From Myxococcales bacterium (lineage in GTDB: Bacteria > Myxococcota_A > UBA9042), in NCBI GenBank assembly GCA_009692465.1, contig SHZD01000014.1:1-50892 (forward strand): a stretch of DNA of 50,892 nucleotides. The letters are read 5' to 3'. A program made the position numbers and the translations under genes. Position 1 is the stretch's first letter, and the number at the start of each line of letters is the position of its first letter. The notes under the pieces are model-generated. The model saw only the letters and a program-made list of their open reading frames with translations, ran no database searches and had not been told where the DNA came from. Shown one piece after another: positions 8,928 to 16,564 of the stretch.

Positions 8928-9889
8928 GCGAACTCCGCAGTTGTGAAGGAGGACCGATCGCCAGCGTCGCCGGTAGCACAGGCCTCGTCGCCGCCGCGCA
9001 GCACTTGCCGCAAGGCTTGTTCGGCGTGAGCGGCAATGGTCGCCGCAGTTCCACGGACTTGAACGGTCAGCCAGCGGTTGTCGGCATCGACCGCCCCGGC
9101 GTGCACTGTCACCGTCCCTGCCTCGATCACAGCCAGTGCGCCAAACGGCGAATGGCAGCCGCCTTCCATGCGCTGGAGCACTTCGCGTTCAATCGCCACC
9201 GCTTGGGCCGAGGCCGGGTCGGCCAGCTGGGCCAATTGCGCCAACAGCGCCGCATCGCTGTGCCGACATTGCAGGCCAAGCGCCCCCTGTCCGGCCGCCG
9301 GCAGCCACACCTGCGGGTGCAGGTCAAACGCCAACAGATCGCCAAAATCGAGGCCCAATCTAGCCACTCCTGCCCGCGCCAGCACCACCGCATCTACCGC
9401 GCCGGATTTGGCTTTCCCTAAGCGAGTCGGCACATTGCCGCGCAAGAATGCCGCTTGGGCTTGAGGAGCATAGCAAGCCAACAGAGCCGAGCGCCGCAAC
9501 GACGCGGTGCCAACGGTTGCGCCCGGTTGCACCGGAAACGCCCGTTGCGGATCGCAGCGCTCAGGCCGCACAAACAGGACGTCGCCGCAGTCGGCGCGCG
9601 GCGGCACCGCGGCCAGCACCAAGCCCGGCGGATTTTCGGTCGGCAAGTCCTTAAGCGAGTGCACCGCAAGGTCGATGTGACCGGCCAGCAATGCCGCTTC
9701 CAGCTCCTTGGTAAAAAAACCCTTATCGACTTGATTTTGAAGCGAAATATCGAGAAGCTGGTCGCCCAGCGTCTTGATGATTTGCAGCTTGACCCCCGCC
9801 GCTTCGCCGCCGAGCAGGGCTTGGATGTGGCGGGCCTGCCACAACGCCAAATCGCTACCGCGGGTGCCAATAATCAGGCCCTTTGCCAC
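8897..9889 (-). CDS. hemC: Hydroxymethylbilane synthase (porphobilinogen deaminase)
   Basis: HemC polymerises four porphobilinogens into hydroxymethylbilane. Clear signatures are IIGTRGSDLALWQA, HSLKDLPT, LRRSALL, RGNVPTRL and the dipyrromethane cofactor attachment GGCHSPFGA (cysteine about residue 245 with the start chosen here). The frame is open to a GTG at 9907, but GTG at 9889 is preferred because AGGGAG lies seven bases before it and the protein then begins VAKGLIIGTRGSDLALW, as usual for the family. The upstream GTG and the ribosome site fall inside a four-unit, 22-bp tandem repeat that forms the leader. It is the first gene of the hemC-hemD-hemL-kinase operon. Confidence 0.96.
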   Translation of the reverse strand: MAKGLIIGTRGSDLALWQARHIQALLGGEAAGVKLQIIKTLGDQLLDISLQNQVDKGFFTKELEAALLAGHIDLAVHSLKDLPTENPPGLVLAAVPPRADCGDVLFVRPERCDPQRAFPVQPGATVGTASLRRSALLACYAPQAQAAFLRGNVPTRLGKAKSGAVDAVVLARAGVARLGLDFGDLLAFDLHPQVWLPAAGQGALGLQCRHSDAALLAQLAQLADPASAQAVAIEREVLQRMEGGCHSPFGALAVIEAGTVTVHAGAVDADNRWLTVQVRGTAATIAAHAEQALRQVLRGGDEACATGDAGDRSSFTTAEFAWALPARPWS

Positions 9890-9900
9890 AAGCTTGCTCC

Positions 9901-9988
9901 CTTTCACGGGCCATTTGACGATCTTTCACCGGCCACTTGACGATCTTTCACCGGCCACTTGACTACCTTTTACAGGCCAACTAGCTGC
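9901..9988. repeat. 22-bp tandem repeat in the hemC leader (four units)
   Basis: Four contiguous 22-bp units start at 9901, 9923, 9945 and 9967. Each begins CTTTCAC or CTTTTAC and contains GGCCA-TTGAC. Units 2 and 3 are nearly identical, while 1 and 4 are more diverged. The first unit overlaps the ribosome site of hemC. A 22-bp period corresponds to about two DNA helical turns, so repeated protein-binding sites are possible. The rest of the divergent hemC/radical-SAM gap (9989-10188) holds an AT-rich, promoter-like stretch around 10060-10115 but no gene. Confidence 0.85.
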
Positions 9989-10188
9989 AGGCCGCACCCC
10001 TCGCCGCCTCTGGTCATCATCGCACGGAAAGCCGCGGATTTGCCATCTTCATGTCACACGGTATTTTGTCGGTTACGAAGTGATCAATGCTAAACTATTC
10101 ATAGCTTTGTATATCGCCCCATTGCGGATTTGTGCTGCGCTGTTTGCGGGGTGGGCCGCGCCCTGTTAGCGTGTTTGCGGTCCGTTTA

Positions 10189-10322
10189 GGGCTTGTAAAT
10201 GAATAAATCATTCATTTACCGTGCCCGTTTACTTGCTAGGTGGGTCGCAAGCTCGCGTCTTTACAGCCGACTCGCAGCTCCGGTCTTCGCGCAGGTTGAT
10301 CGAGTTGTTCTTTTACACGCCC
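10189..10322 (+). mobile_element. Structured dispersed element, copy 3
   Basis: This 134-bp copy is flanked by TTA at 10186-10188 and TTA at 10323-10325. The 5' arm GTAAATGAAT pairs perfectly with ATTCATTTAC across a five-base loop. The 3' end TTTTACACGCCC is complementary to the 5' end GGGCTTGTAAA. The core contains TTGCTAGGTGGGTCGC. One frame stays open through the element into the radical SAM gene, and an ATG at 10199 lies inside the 5' arm. Confidence 0.88.
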
Positions 10323-10342
10323 TTAGGGCCAGCCGAGGCCAC

Positions 10343-11710
10343 GTGGCACTGCTCTCCCGAACTGTTATTGAGCGCACCAAAGGTGCGGTGCCGCGCAATT
10401 CGACGATTGCCGCCGAATTGCTGGCGCCCGCCGGATTGTTGCCGCCGGCGCAGGTGCTGAGCTGGCGGTTGACTGGCTGGCAGCACGACGGCGACCACCT
10501 GCGGCTCAACGTCGACAGTCCAACTGGCGGTCTGGCGGTGCTGGTGGGGCCATTGAGCGAAGTCGATGGCGCGTTCTTGCGGACCGACGACTGGAATATC
10601 GCCTATCGTGACGGCGCATTTTCAGCACAAGTGCCAGAATTATTGAGTGAAATTGGCCTGCGCTTGCAGCGAACTACCCGCGCTTTAGGCCTGAATGCGG
10701 CGGGCATTGCCGCCCAGTGGTTTGTGCGCCCCAGTCAGGATGACGTGCTGGAAGTGTCGCCGGGCAAGAAACTGTACGTGCGGGTGACCGACCATTGCGA
10801 CGAGAAGTGCTTGTTTTGCAACGCTACCGAAGGCAACTCCAACATTATCGAATCCAAACAGAAGCTGACCCAAATCCTGCGCGGCTTGCCGACCGGACAA
10901 TTGAGTCAGGTGATCTTTTCGGGTGGGGAACCGACCTTGGTCAAAGCCTTGCCTGAATTGGTGGCGCTGGCCTACGAGCGCGGTTCGCGGCAAATCATCA
11001 TTCAGACCAACGGGGTCGGTTTGGCGCGGCCGGGGGCGCTGGAGGCGTATCTGCCGTTCCAAGACCGGCTGGGCATCGGGTTTTCGCTGCATGCCACCCA
11101 AGCCGAGTTGTCGGCCCTGATGTTGGACCACTCCGATGTTCAGCGTTTTGATGCCAAGCTGGTGGCCATCGATCGGGCGGTGGAACTGGGCTTCTTGGTC
11201 AAGATTACCTGCGTGGTGATGAAGCCCAATCTGGCCCAAGTGCCCGATTTTGCGCGCTGGGTCTGGCAGCGCTGGGGGGCGGGCATTGCGCGATTGCAGT
11301 TCAGTTACGCGATGCCGCGCGGCAATGCTTGGCTCAATCAGCACTTACTGCTTAAGTTTAGCGACTGCGTGGAGCCCTTTGCCCAAGCCTACGCCATGGG
11401 GCGCGAGGTGGGCTTAAGGGTGGAGACTTCGCAAAGCGCCTGTGTGCCGCCGTGCGTGATGCCCGACTGGATAGATCACTACGATATTTATGGTGATTTT
11501 GGTGGGGGGAGAGTTCCCGATCCCGAACGGGTAAAGCCACCAGAGATTTGCGGCGGTTGCAACTGGAACCGCATTTGCGCCGGGGTCTGGCAGCGCTACA
11601 TCGACGTCTATGGCACCAGCGAACTGCAGCCGATCGTCGATCGGCCGGAACCAGTGGTCGATATCGAGGACTTTTTGGAAGCGGAAGTGTTGGATTTGAC
11701 GGATTGTTGA
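10343..11710 (+). CDS. Radical SAM protein with C-terminal Cys-rich (SPASM-like) segment
   Basis: The radical SAM cluster motif is CDEKCLFC (CxxxCxxC), about 150 residues into the protein as started here. It is followed by VIFSGGEPTL (SAM-binding GGE), IIQTNGVGL and a typical partial TIM barrel. The C-terminal part has CVPPC and ICGGCNWNRICAG, which resemble ligands for auxiliary iron-sulfur clusters. The N-terminal domain of roughly 150 residues is not recognised. Such proteins modify peptides or small molecules, but no precursor peptide or partner enzyme is visible nearby. The frame is open to an ATG at 10199 inside the dispersed element. I prefer GTG at 10343 because GAGG precedes it by four bases and the pre-insertion sequence has an in-frame stop upstream. 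The alternative would add 48 element-encoded residues. Confidence 0.82.
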   Translation: MALLSRTVIERTKGAVPRNSTIAAELLAPAGLLPPAQVLSWRLTGWQHDGDHLRLNVDSPTGGLAVLVGPLSEVDGAFLRTDDWNIAYRDGAFSAQVPELLSEIGLRLQRTTRALGLNAAGIAAQWFVRPSQDDVLEVSPGKKLYVRVTDHCDEKCLFCNATEGNSNIIESKQKLTQILRGLPTGQLSQVIFSGGEPTLVKALPELVALAYERGSRQIIIQTNGVGLARPGALEAYLPFQDRLGIGFSLHATQAELSALMLDHSDVQRFDAKLVAIDRAVELGFLVKITCVVMKPNLAQVPDFARWVWQRWGAGIARLQFSYAMPRGNAWLNQHLLLKFSDCVEPFAQAYAMGREVGLRVETSQSACVPPCVMPDWIDHYDIYGDFGGGRVPDPERVKPPEICGGCNWNRICAGVWQRYIDVYGTSELQPIVDRPEPVVDIEDFLEAEVLDLTDC

Positions 11711-11729
11711 GGCGTTCCAGCGCTGTCGT

Positions 11730-12045
11730 CAAGGCAGTCCGTGCTGGCGCGGCGCCGGGTCCGTGCGCGGCTCAAACTCCGCCCAGCCGTAGCGGTCGGG
11801 ATACTCCTTGCACGGACCCTCGCACACACCTGACCCACACACCTGACCCACACACCTGACCCACACACCTGACCCACACACCTGACCCACACACCTGACC
11901 AGCTGCAGGCCGCGCACGGCGGACCATGGGCTTTGCCGGCCTCTTTGCGGTAGCGCTCGCAGCCGCCGATGGTGACGTTGCCGTCGTACCCAGTGGTGTC
12001 GGGCAGCTCTGGCTCGACAGCGGCCCACTCGCGGCCGCGCAGTAA
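11730..12045 (-). pseudogene. Possible decayed gene disrupted by 13-bp repeats
   Basis: On the minus strand, two stretches with protein-like composition lie in different frames on either side of the 13-bp array. The upstream one contains DTTGYDGNVTIGGCERY and the downstream one CKEYPDRYGWAEFEPRTD. They could be halves of one small Cys-containing protein broken by repeat expansion, which changes frame because 13 is not a multiple of 3. No intact reading frame with a credible start is left. This is weak evidence and may be chance. Confidence 0.3.
11823..11900. repeat. 13-bp tandem repeat (six units)
   Basis: Six perfect contiguous units of CACACACCTGACC occupy this interval. It lies in the 680-bp gap between the radical SAM gene and the first Cys-rich lipoprotein gene. 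There are no spacers, so it is not a CRISPR array. The perfection of the units suggests recent slippage. Confidence 0.95.
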
Positions 12046-12178
12046 GGGCACCAACAAAATCTAATCGATTTTGTTTGCGCCCGTTTGCTTGCTGTGTGGG
12101 TCGCTAAGCTCGCGTCTATTCAGCCGACTCGTCGCTCCGACCCAGACGAGCGTCGTCGAGTTAATTGTGCTGGGGCCC
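12046..12178 (+). mobile_element. Structured dispersed element, copy 4
   Basis: This 133-bp copy is flanked by TAA at 12043-12045 and TAA at 12179-12181. The arm ACAAAATC pairs with GATTTTGT across a short loop, and the ends are GGGCACC and GGGGCCC. The core TGTGGGTCGCTAAGCTCGCG matches other copies. The 210 bp between this element and the next gene at 12392 show nothing recognisable. Confidence 0.85.
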
Positions 12179-12391
12179 TAAGCAAAACGGCACGACCTCC
12201 GTCATCGTTTGCCTCCGCCGCGACCAAGTTCGTCAAAGCGGGCCTGTCTTCGGACCACAGATCCAACCCCGCCTGCGTCCTAGACAACCGGCGATTGTGC
12301 CGCGGCGATCCTGTAAAACCTTGTAAAGTCCCAGCCTCGCCGTTACCCTGCCCCAAGGTCCGCCATTTGGGCCCAACGCTGCAGCGTAACC

Positions 12392-15300
12392 ATGTTCAAA
12401 GTCGATTTTCTCCGCTGCGCCATCTGGTTCGCCACGCTGACCGCTTTGGTGGTCTGCGCCTTCGCCTGTGACAGTGGCAACTCGGCGGCCGATGCCGGCG
12501 CGACCCTGCCTGATTCTAGCGGGTTGGCCACTGACGGCGCCGGTCAGCAAGCAGATGCCGATCCAGCCGATGCCGCTGACTCGGGTGGCAGCACGGCTGT
12601 GGACGGCCTAGTAGCCTTTGATGTGGTGTTTAACGACAGCGCCAAAGATGCTGCGCTCTTGGACTTGAGCGCCACCAAACCCGCGTGCAACTTGGCCGGT
12701 CCGTCGCCCGGCGAGTGTGGTTCGGCGTGCAGCGCGGATACCCAGTGCGCTATGGGCTTTTGCGTGCCGACCCGTGATCGGCGGGTGTGCAGCGGGTTTT
12801 GCGGCGGCAATTTGATCTGTCCCGAAGGCTGGAACTGCCAGCAGTTGGTCGGCGCCCCCGACCCCGTTTTTGGCTGCGTGCCGCTGTCGCCCAATTTGGG
12901 TCGACCGTGCGTGAGCGACTTTGATTGCAAGGTTCAGGTCGGTGACGTCGCGCTCGGCATCGGTGACTTGTGCGCGCCGGCAGGCGAAGAAGGTGCATTT
13001 TGCGGCAGCGATTGCAGCAAGACCGAAAAGTGTCCCACCGGCTTTGCGTGCAAACCGGTCAAGTCCGTCGGTGGCAAGGCCGGCAAGCTGTGTGTGGCTG
13101 AAAAACTCAACGACAATTGCACCGACCGTTTCGAAAACGAAAAAGCCACCACCACCTGCACCAAGACCACCGTCAGCGGCACCTGCAGCGGCGGCCGCCA
13201 TTGCCAGGCCAAACAATTGACGCCCTGCACGGCCAAGACGCCTGCCGGCGAGGTCTGCAACAACGTCGACGACGACTGCGATGCCCAAACCGACGAACCC
13301 GTCGCCGGCGCCGGCTGCAAAATCACCGCTGGCGACAGCAGTTGCCCGGGCACACCGCTGTGCATCGGCGGCATCGAAACCTGCGTCGGCCAAAAGCCTT
13401 TGCCCGAGTCGTGCAACAACCAAGACGACGACTGCGACGGCAAGACCGACGAAGGCTGCGACGACGACAAAGACGGCTACTGCGACAGCCAAATGGGCTA
13501 CGAACCGGCCGGCAAAGTGGTGTGCGCCAAAGGCGGCGGCGATTGCGACGACAACGACGCCGGCAAGCTGCCCAGCGCCAAGGAAGTCTGCAACGGCGCC
13601 GACGACAACTGCAATGGTCTAATCGACGGCCAAGACCCGTTGCTTTTGCTCAACGATTCGCAGATGTGCGAAAAGCAAGAGGGCGTGTGCGCTGGCAGCA
13701 AGAAAACCGCCTTGTTGTGCCAACAGGGCAAGTGGCTAGTGTGCAGCGATTTGGACTACACGCTGCAGGCGCCGGCTTACAGTAAAGTCGAGGTGTGCGA
13801 CGACAAAGACAACGACTGTTCGGGCAAGCCCGACGACGGCTGCAATGACGACGGCGACGGCTATTGCGATGCCGGCAAGGCCACCATTGGCTTTCCGCTC
13901 GGCTGCCCCAAGGGCGGCGGCGATTGCAACGACGATGACAAGCTAAGCTTGCCCGGCGCTTTGGAAAAATGCGATGACTTGGACCAAAACTGCAACGGCA
14001 TCATTGACGAGGGCTGCGACGACGACAAGGACGGTCAGTGCGACAGTGAGTTGACCGTAATCGGCACCCCCAAGGCTTGCCCCAATGGCGAAGGCGACTG
14101 CGATGACGCCAACGCCAAGCGCTTCAAGGGCGCAAAAGAGCTGTGCAATGGCGTTGACGACAACTGCGCGGGCGGCACCGACGAACTATTTGTGACCTTG
14201 GGCAAGGCCTGCACCGACGGCAAAGGCATCTGCAATGTCGCCGGCATCGTGGTGTGCGCGTTCGATGGGCTAGTGGCGCAGTGCTCAGTCAGTGTCGGCA
14301 AACCGCAGACCGAAATCTGCGACAATTTGGACAACAACTGCGACGGCAAAATCGACGACGGCTGCGACGACGACCAAGATGGCTACTGCGACAACGCCAT
14401 GGCCACGCTGGGCAAACCCAAAGTGTGCCCGCTGGGCGGCGGCGATTGCGACGACTTGTTCGGCAGCGTTTTTCCGTCGGCCAAAGAGGCCTGCAACGGG
14501 GTGGACGACGACTGCGACAGCAAGACCGACAGCAGCGACGGCGACTTGGTCATCGACGACCCGCAAAACTGCGAAAAACAGTTTGGCGTGTGCAAAGGCA
14601 GCAAGAAATCCGTGGGCTTGTGCGTCGGCGGCCTGTGGCTGGCCTGTGGCACCACCACCTACGGCAATTGGAATTCAGGCTATGCCGCTAGCGAGTCGTG
14701 CGACAATATTGACAATGATTGCAGCGGGTTAACCGATGAGGGCTGCGACGACGACGACGATGGCTTTTGCAACAAGAACTTAAAGGTCATTGGCTTTGTC
14801 TCGACTTGCGACAAGGGCTTGGGCGACTGCAACGACAAAGACCCGGATATGCACCCTTTCGCCGACGAACTGTGCGACAACAAAGACAACGACTGCAACA
14901 TCAAGATCGATGACAGCTGCGATGTCGACGGCGACAGTTATTGCGATGCCGCCAAAACCATCCCGTTTGGGGTGACCCCGCAGATTTGCCCCCAAGGCGG
15001 TGGCGACTGCGCCGACACTGACCCCAAATTCAACCCTGGGGTCAAAGACTTGTGCGCCGACTTTGTGGACAACAACTGCAACGGCCAAACCGATGAAGGC
15101 TGCCCGCCGACCATCAACGGCTTTGTCGGCCAAACCGGGCCCAACTTCAAAGCCAACGGCTGGTTGCAGTGCGCCGGATTTTACGACACCGCGAGCAGCG
15201 AGGACATTCCGCTCGGCTGGGGCTTGGACTGCGCCGACAAGAACTTCTCCAAAGTGCGAGTTGCGTGCGGATCGGGCAAGACTGCTAATGAAATCCGCTA

Positions 15301-15580
15301 TATCGACGTCAAGAAAAACGTATTCGCGCTCGGCATTGGCAACAAGGCCGAATACGGCTTGATTTACGACTCGAACTTTGACTTGAACGGCGAAAATCTG
15401 ATCAAGTCGGATTCAGAAAACCCAAATATTGCACGAAGTTGGTGGGTGTCGGCCTTGGGCTGCGGCGAGAGTTTCAACAGCCTGACGGTCAACAATTCGT
15501 CGTGTACTTACGAGGCCGCCAACTGTTTTGGGCTCAATTTGGTCGGGCCTCGGTATTTGTTTGTGTATGTGGCCAAGTAG
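12392..15580 (+). CDS. Large Cys/Asp-rich MopE-like surface lipoprotein
   Basis: This 1062-residue protein starts with a hydrophobic signal ending in AFACDSGNS, a plausible though non-canonical lipobox. A low-complexity Ala/Asp linker and Cys-rich modules (to about residue 285) follow. Then come about eleven repeats of the type CN-x2-D-x2-C-x4-D, many followed by GCDDDKDGYCD and GGGDC(D/N)D (residues about 288-905). These match the putative metal-binding MopE repeat (Pfam Cu-binding_MopE) common in Myxococcota. The last 155 residues form an unrecognised domain containing QCAGFYDTASS and WWVSALGCGESF. It probably sits on the outer surface and binds Ca2+ or Cu ions; its cellular role is unknown. 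No clear Shine-Dalgarno precedes the ATG. A second, different Cys-rich giant lies at 19.1-24.0 kb. Confidence 0.85.
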   Translation: MFKVDFLRCAIWFATLTALVVCAFACDSGNSAADAGATLPDSSGLATDGAGQQADADPADAADSGGSTAVDGLVAFDVVFNDSAKDAALLDLSATKPACNLAGPSPGECGSACSADTQCAMGFCVPTRDRRVCSGFCGGNLICPEGWNCQQLVGAPDPVFGCVPLSPNLGRPCVSDFDCKVQVGDVALGIGDLCAPAGEEGAFCGSDCSKTEKCPTGFACKPVKSVGGKAGKLCVAEKLNDNCTDRFENEKATTTCTKTTVSGTCSGGRHCQAKQLTPCTAKTPAGEVCNNVDDDCDAQTDEPVAGAGCKITAGDSSCPGTPLCIGGIETCVGQKPLPESCNNQDDDCDGKTDEGCDDDKDGYCDSQMGYEPAGKVVCAKGGGDCDDNDAGKLPSAKEVCNGADDNCNGLIDGQDPLLLLNDSQMCEKQEGVCAGSKKTALLCQQGKWLVCSDLDYTLQAPAYSKVEVCDDKDNDCSGKPDDGCNDDGDGYCDAGKATIGFPLGCPKGGGDCNDDDKLSLPGALEKCDDLDQNCNGIIDEGCDDDKDGQCDSELTVIGTPKACPNGEGDCDDANAKRFKGAKELCNGVDDNCAGGTDELFVTLGKACTDGKGICNVAGIVVCAFDGLVAQCSVSVGKPQTEICDNLDNNCDGKIDDGCDDDQDGYCDNAMATLGKPKVCPLGGGDCDDLFGSVFPSAKEACNGVDDDCDSKTDSSDGDLVIDDPQNCEKQFGVCKGSKKSVGLCVGGLWLACGTTTYGNWNSGYAASESCDNIDNDCSGLTDEGCDDDDDGFCNKNLKVIGFVSTCDKGLGDCNDKDPDMHPFADELCDNKDNDCNIKIDDSCDVDGDSYCDAAKTIPFGVTPQICPQGGGDCADTDPKFNPGVKDLCADFVDNNCNGQTDEGCPPTINGFVGQTGPNFKANGWLQCAGFYDTASSEDIPLGWGLDCADKNFSKVRVACGSGKTANEIRYIDVKKNVFALGIGNKAEYGLIYDSNFDLNGENLIKSDSENPNIARSWWVSALGCGESFNSLTVNNSSCTYEAANCFGLNLVGPRYLFVYVAK

Positions 15581-15616
15581 CGCGCTCCCCGCTTTGGGCG
15601 CAACAAGTTTGGTGAA

Positions 15617-15661
15617 GCCGGCTTGCTTGAACGCAAGCCTGCGGCGTTGCAGCGGCGTTTT
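15617..15661. terminator. Possible terminator between convergent genes
   Basis: GGCTTGC at 15620-15626 and GCAAGCC at 15633-15639 form a seven-base-pair stem with a six-base loop, extended imperfectly by flanking GCC and GGC. It lies between the convergent Cys-rich lipoprotein and cupin genes. A short T-run (GTTTT) follows only about 18 bases later, so it is weak as a rho-independent terminator. Confidence 0.3.
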
Positions 15662-15675
15662 CCTCCTAGGAGAGC

Positions 15676-16122
15676 CTATTTCGCCGCCGGCTTGAACCGC
15701 TGCTCCGGACCTGGGCCGACGTAAAACTGGACCGCGCGCAGCGATTGCACCGCCGAAATCACCTTGGCGCTGTGCGGCACGCCGGCGGGAATGCGCACCG
15801 CGCTGCCGGGGCCCGCCACTGATTTGACCCCGCCGATGACCAGCTCGCAGGTGCCGCTTTCGATGTACAGAAACTCAGCGCTGGAGGGGTGGACATGGAC
15901 CGGCACTTGGGCGCCGGGTGCCAAGACCAGCACGCTCAATGCGGCTTCCGGGCTGCCGGTGTCCAAGTTGTGCAATAGGGTGGCCTGCCCCTTGCCACCA
16001 ACAATGGCATAGGTCGGCGCGGTGTCGGCCGGCACCACCAAGCGGGCGACGGGCGCATCTGCGGCGCGGGCGGGCAGTGCGCTGGCCGCAAGCGCGAGGG
16101 TGAACGGTAAAGTACAGCGCAT
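15676..16122 (-). CDS. Secreted small cupin-domain protein
   Basis: The protein has 148 residues. An N-terminal Sec signal (hydrophobic to about residue 20, ending ALPARA before ADAP) is followed by a single cupin_2 barrel. Cupin motif 1 is visible as PVHVHPSSAEFLYIESG, and motif 2 as GSAVRIPAGVPHSAKV. The two histidines of motif 1, the glutamate and the motif 2 histidine could bind one metal ion. The substrate is unknown; sugar, oxalate or other small-ligand roles occur in this superfamily. It stands alone, convergent with the Cys-rich lipoprotein gene. Confidence 0.85.
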   Translation of the reverse strand: MRCTLPFTLALAASALPARAADAPVARLVVPADTAPTYAIVGGKGQATLLHNLDTGSPEAALSVLVLAPGAQVPVHVHPSSAEFLYIESGTCELVIGGVKSVAGPGSAVRIPAGVPHSAKVISAVQSLRAVQFYVGPGPEQRFKPAAK

Positions 16123-16564
16123 GGGGTTCCTTGCGGCGCTCAGGCGCGCGCTGATCAGATGGTCTGCCGCGCTGGGACCGAATTCAAGTCTTGCGCTTGT
16201 TGTGAATTGAAGTGTCGATAGTCACCAAAATGGGATCCGAATTTGGCCACGAACCCAGAACCACTTACGCACAGCAAGCGCACCAAGCCGCCAAGTTAGC
16301 TCGCCGACCGACTTGCCCCACCACCAAAAGCCGTTTCGTGCGCCCTTTGCCAATAGTGCTTGCCACCTCCGTGCGCAGCAGCCAAACTCGCAACCTCGCG
16401 GACCGCAGACGGCGCCGCAAGCGCTCACGAGTCCAGATTCGGGCACACATTCCTGAACAGATTCGAGCACAGATTCGAGCACAGATTCGAGCACAGATTC
16501 GAGCACAGATTCGAGCACAGATTCGAGCACAGATTCGAGCACAGAAACGGGAGCAAGTACGGGC
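16123..16564. other. Intergenic region with a 12-bp tandem array
   Basis: This 440-bp divergent gap lies between the cupin gene and the phosphorothioation-associated methyltransferase gene and should hold both promoters. Apart from the 12-bp array (16457-16540) I see nothing definable. A plus-strand frame through the array encodes a monotonous IRAQ repeat, which I do not consider a real gene. Confidence 0.5.
16457..16540. repeat. 12-bp tandem repeat (seven units)
   Basis: Seven perfect contiguous copies of ACAGATTCGAGC are followed by a diverged unit. The array ends about 25 bp before the GTG start of the downstream methyltransferase gene, inside its presumed leader. The 12-bp period keeps one frame open on each strand, which explains the repetitive spurious frames seen there. 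Confidence 0.95.

Noticed and set aside
10189-10322. Dispersed elements as rho-independent terminators
   Set aside because: They form strong hairpins but lack T-tracts, occur in both orientations relative to genes, lie inside coding regions and have matched flanks.
12608-13492. Long minus-strand reading frame of nearly 300 codons
   Set aside because: It lies antisense to the Cys/Asp-rich repeat gene. Its Ala/Val-rich composition is the mirror of GAC/TGC-rich coding sequence, and no motif or ribosome site is present. The same holds for 20018-21025 on the minus strand.
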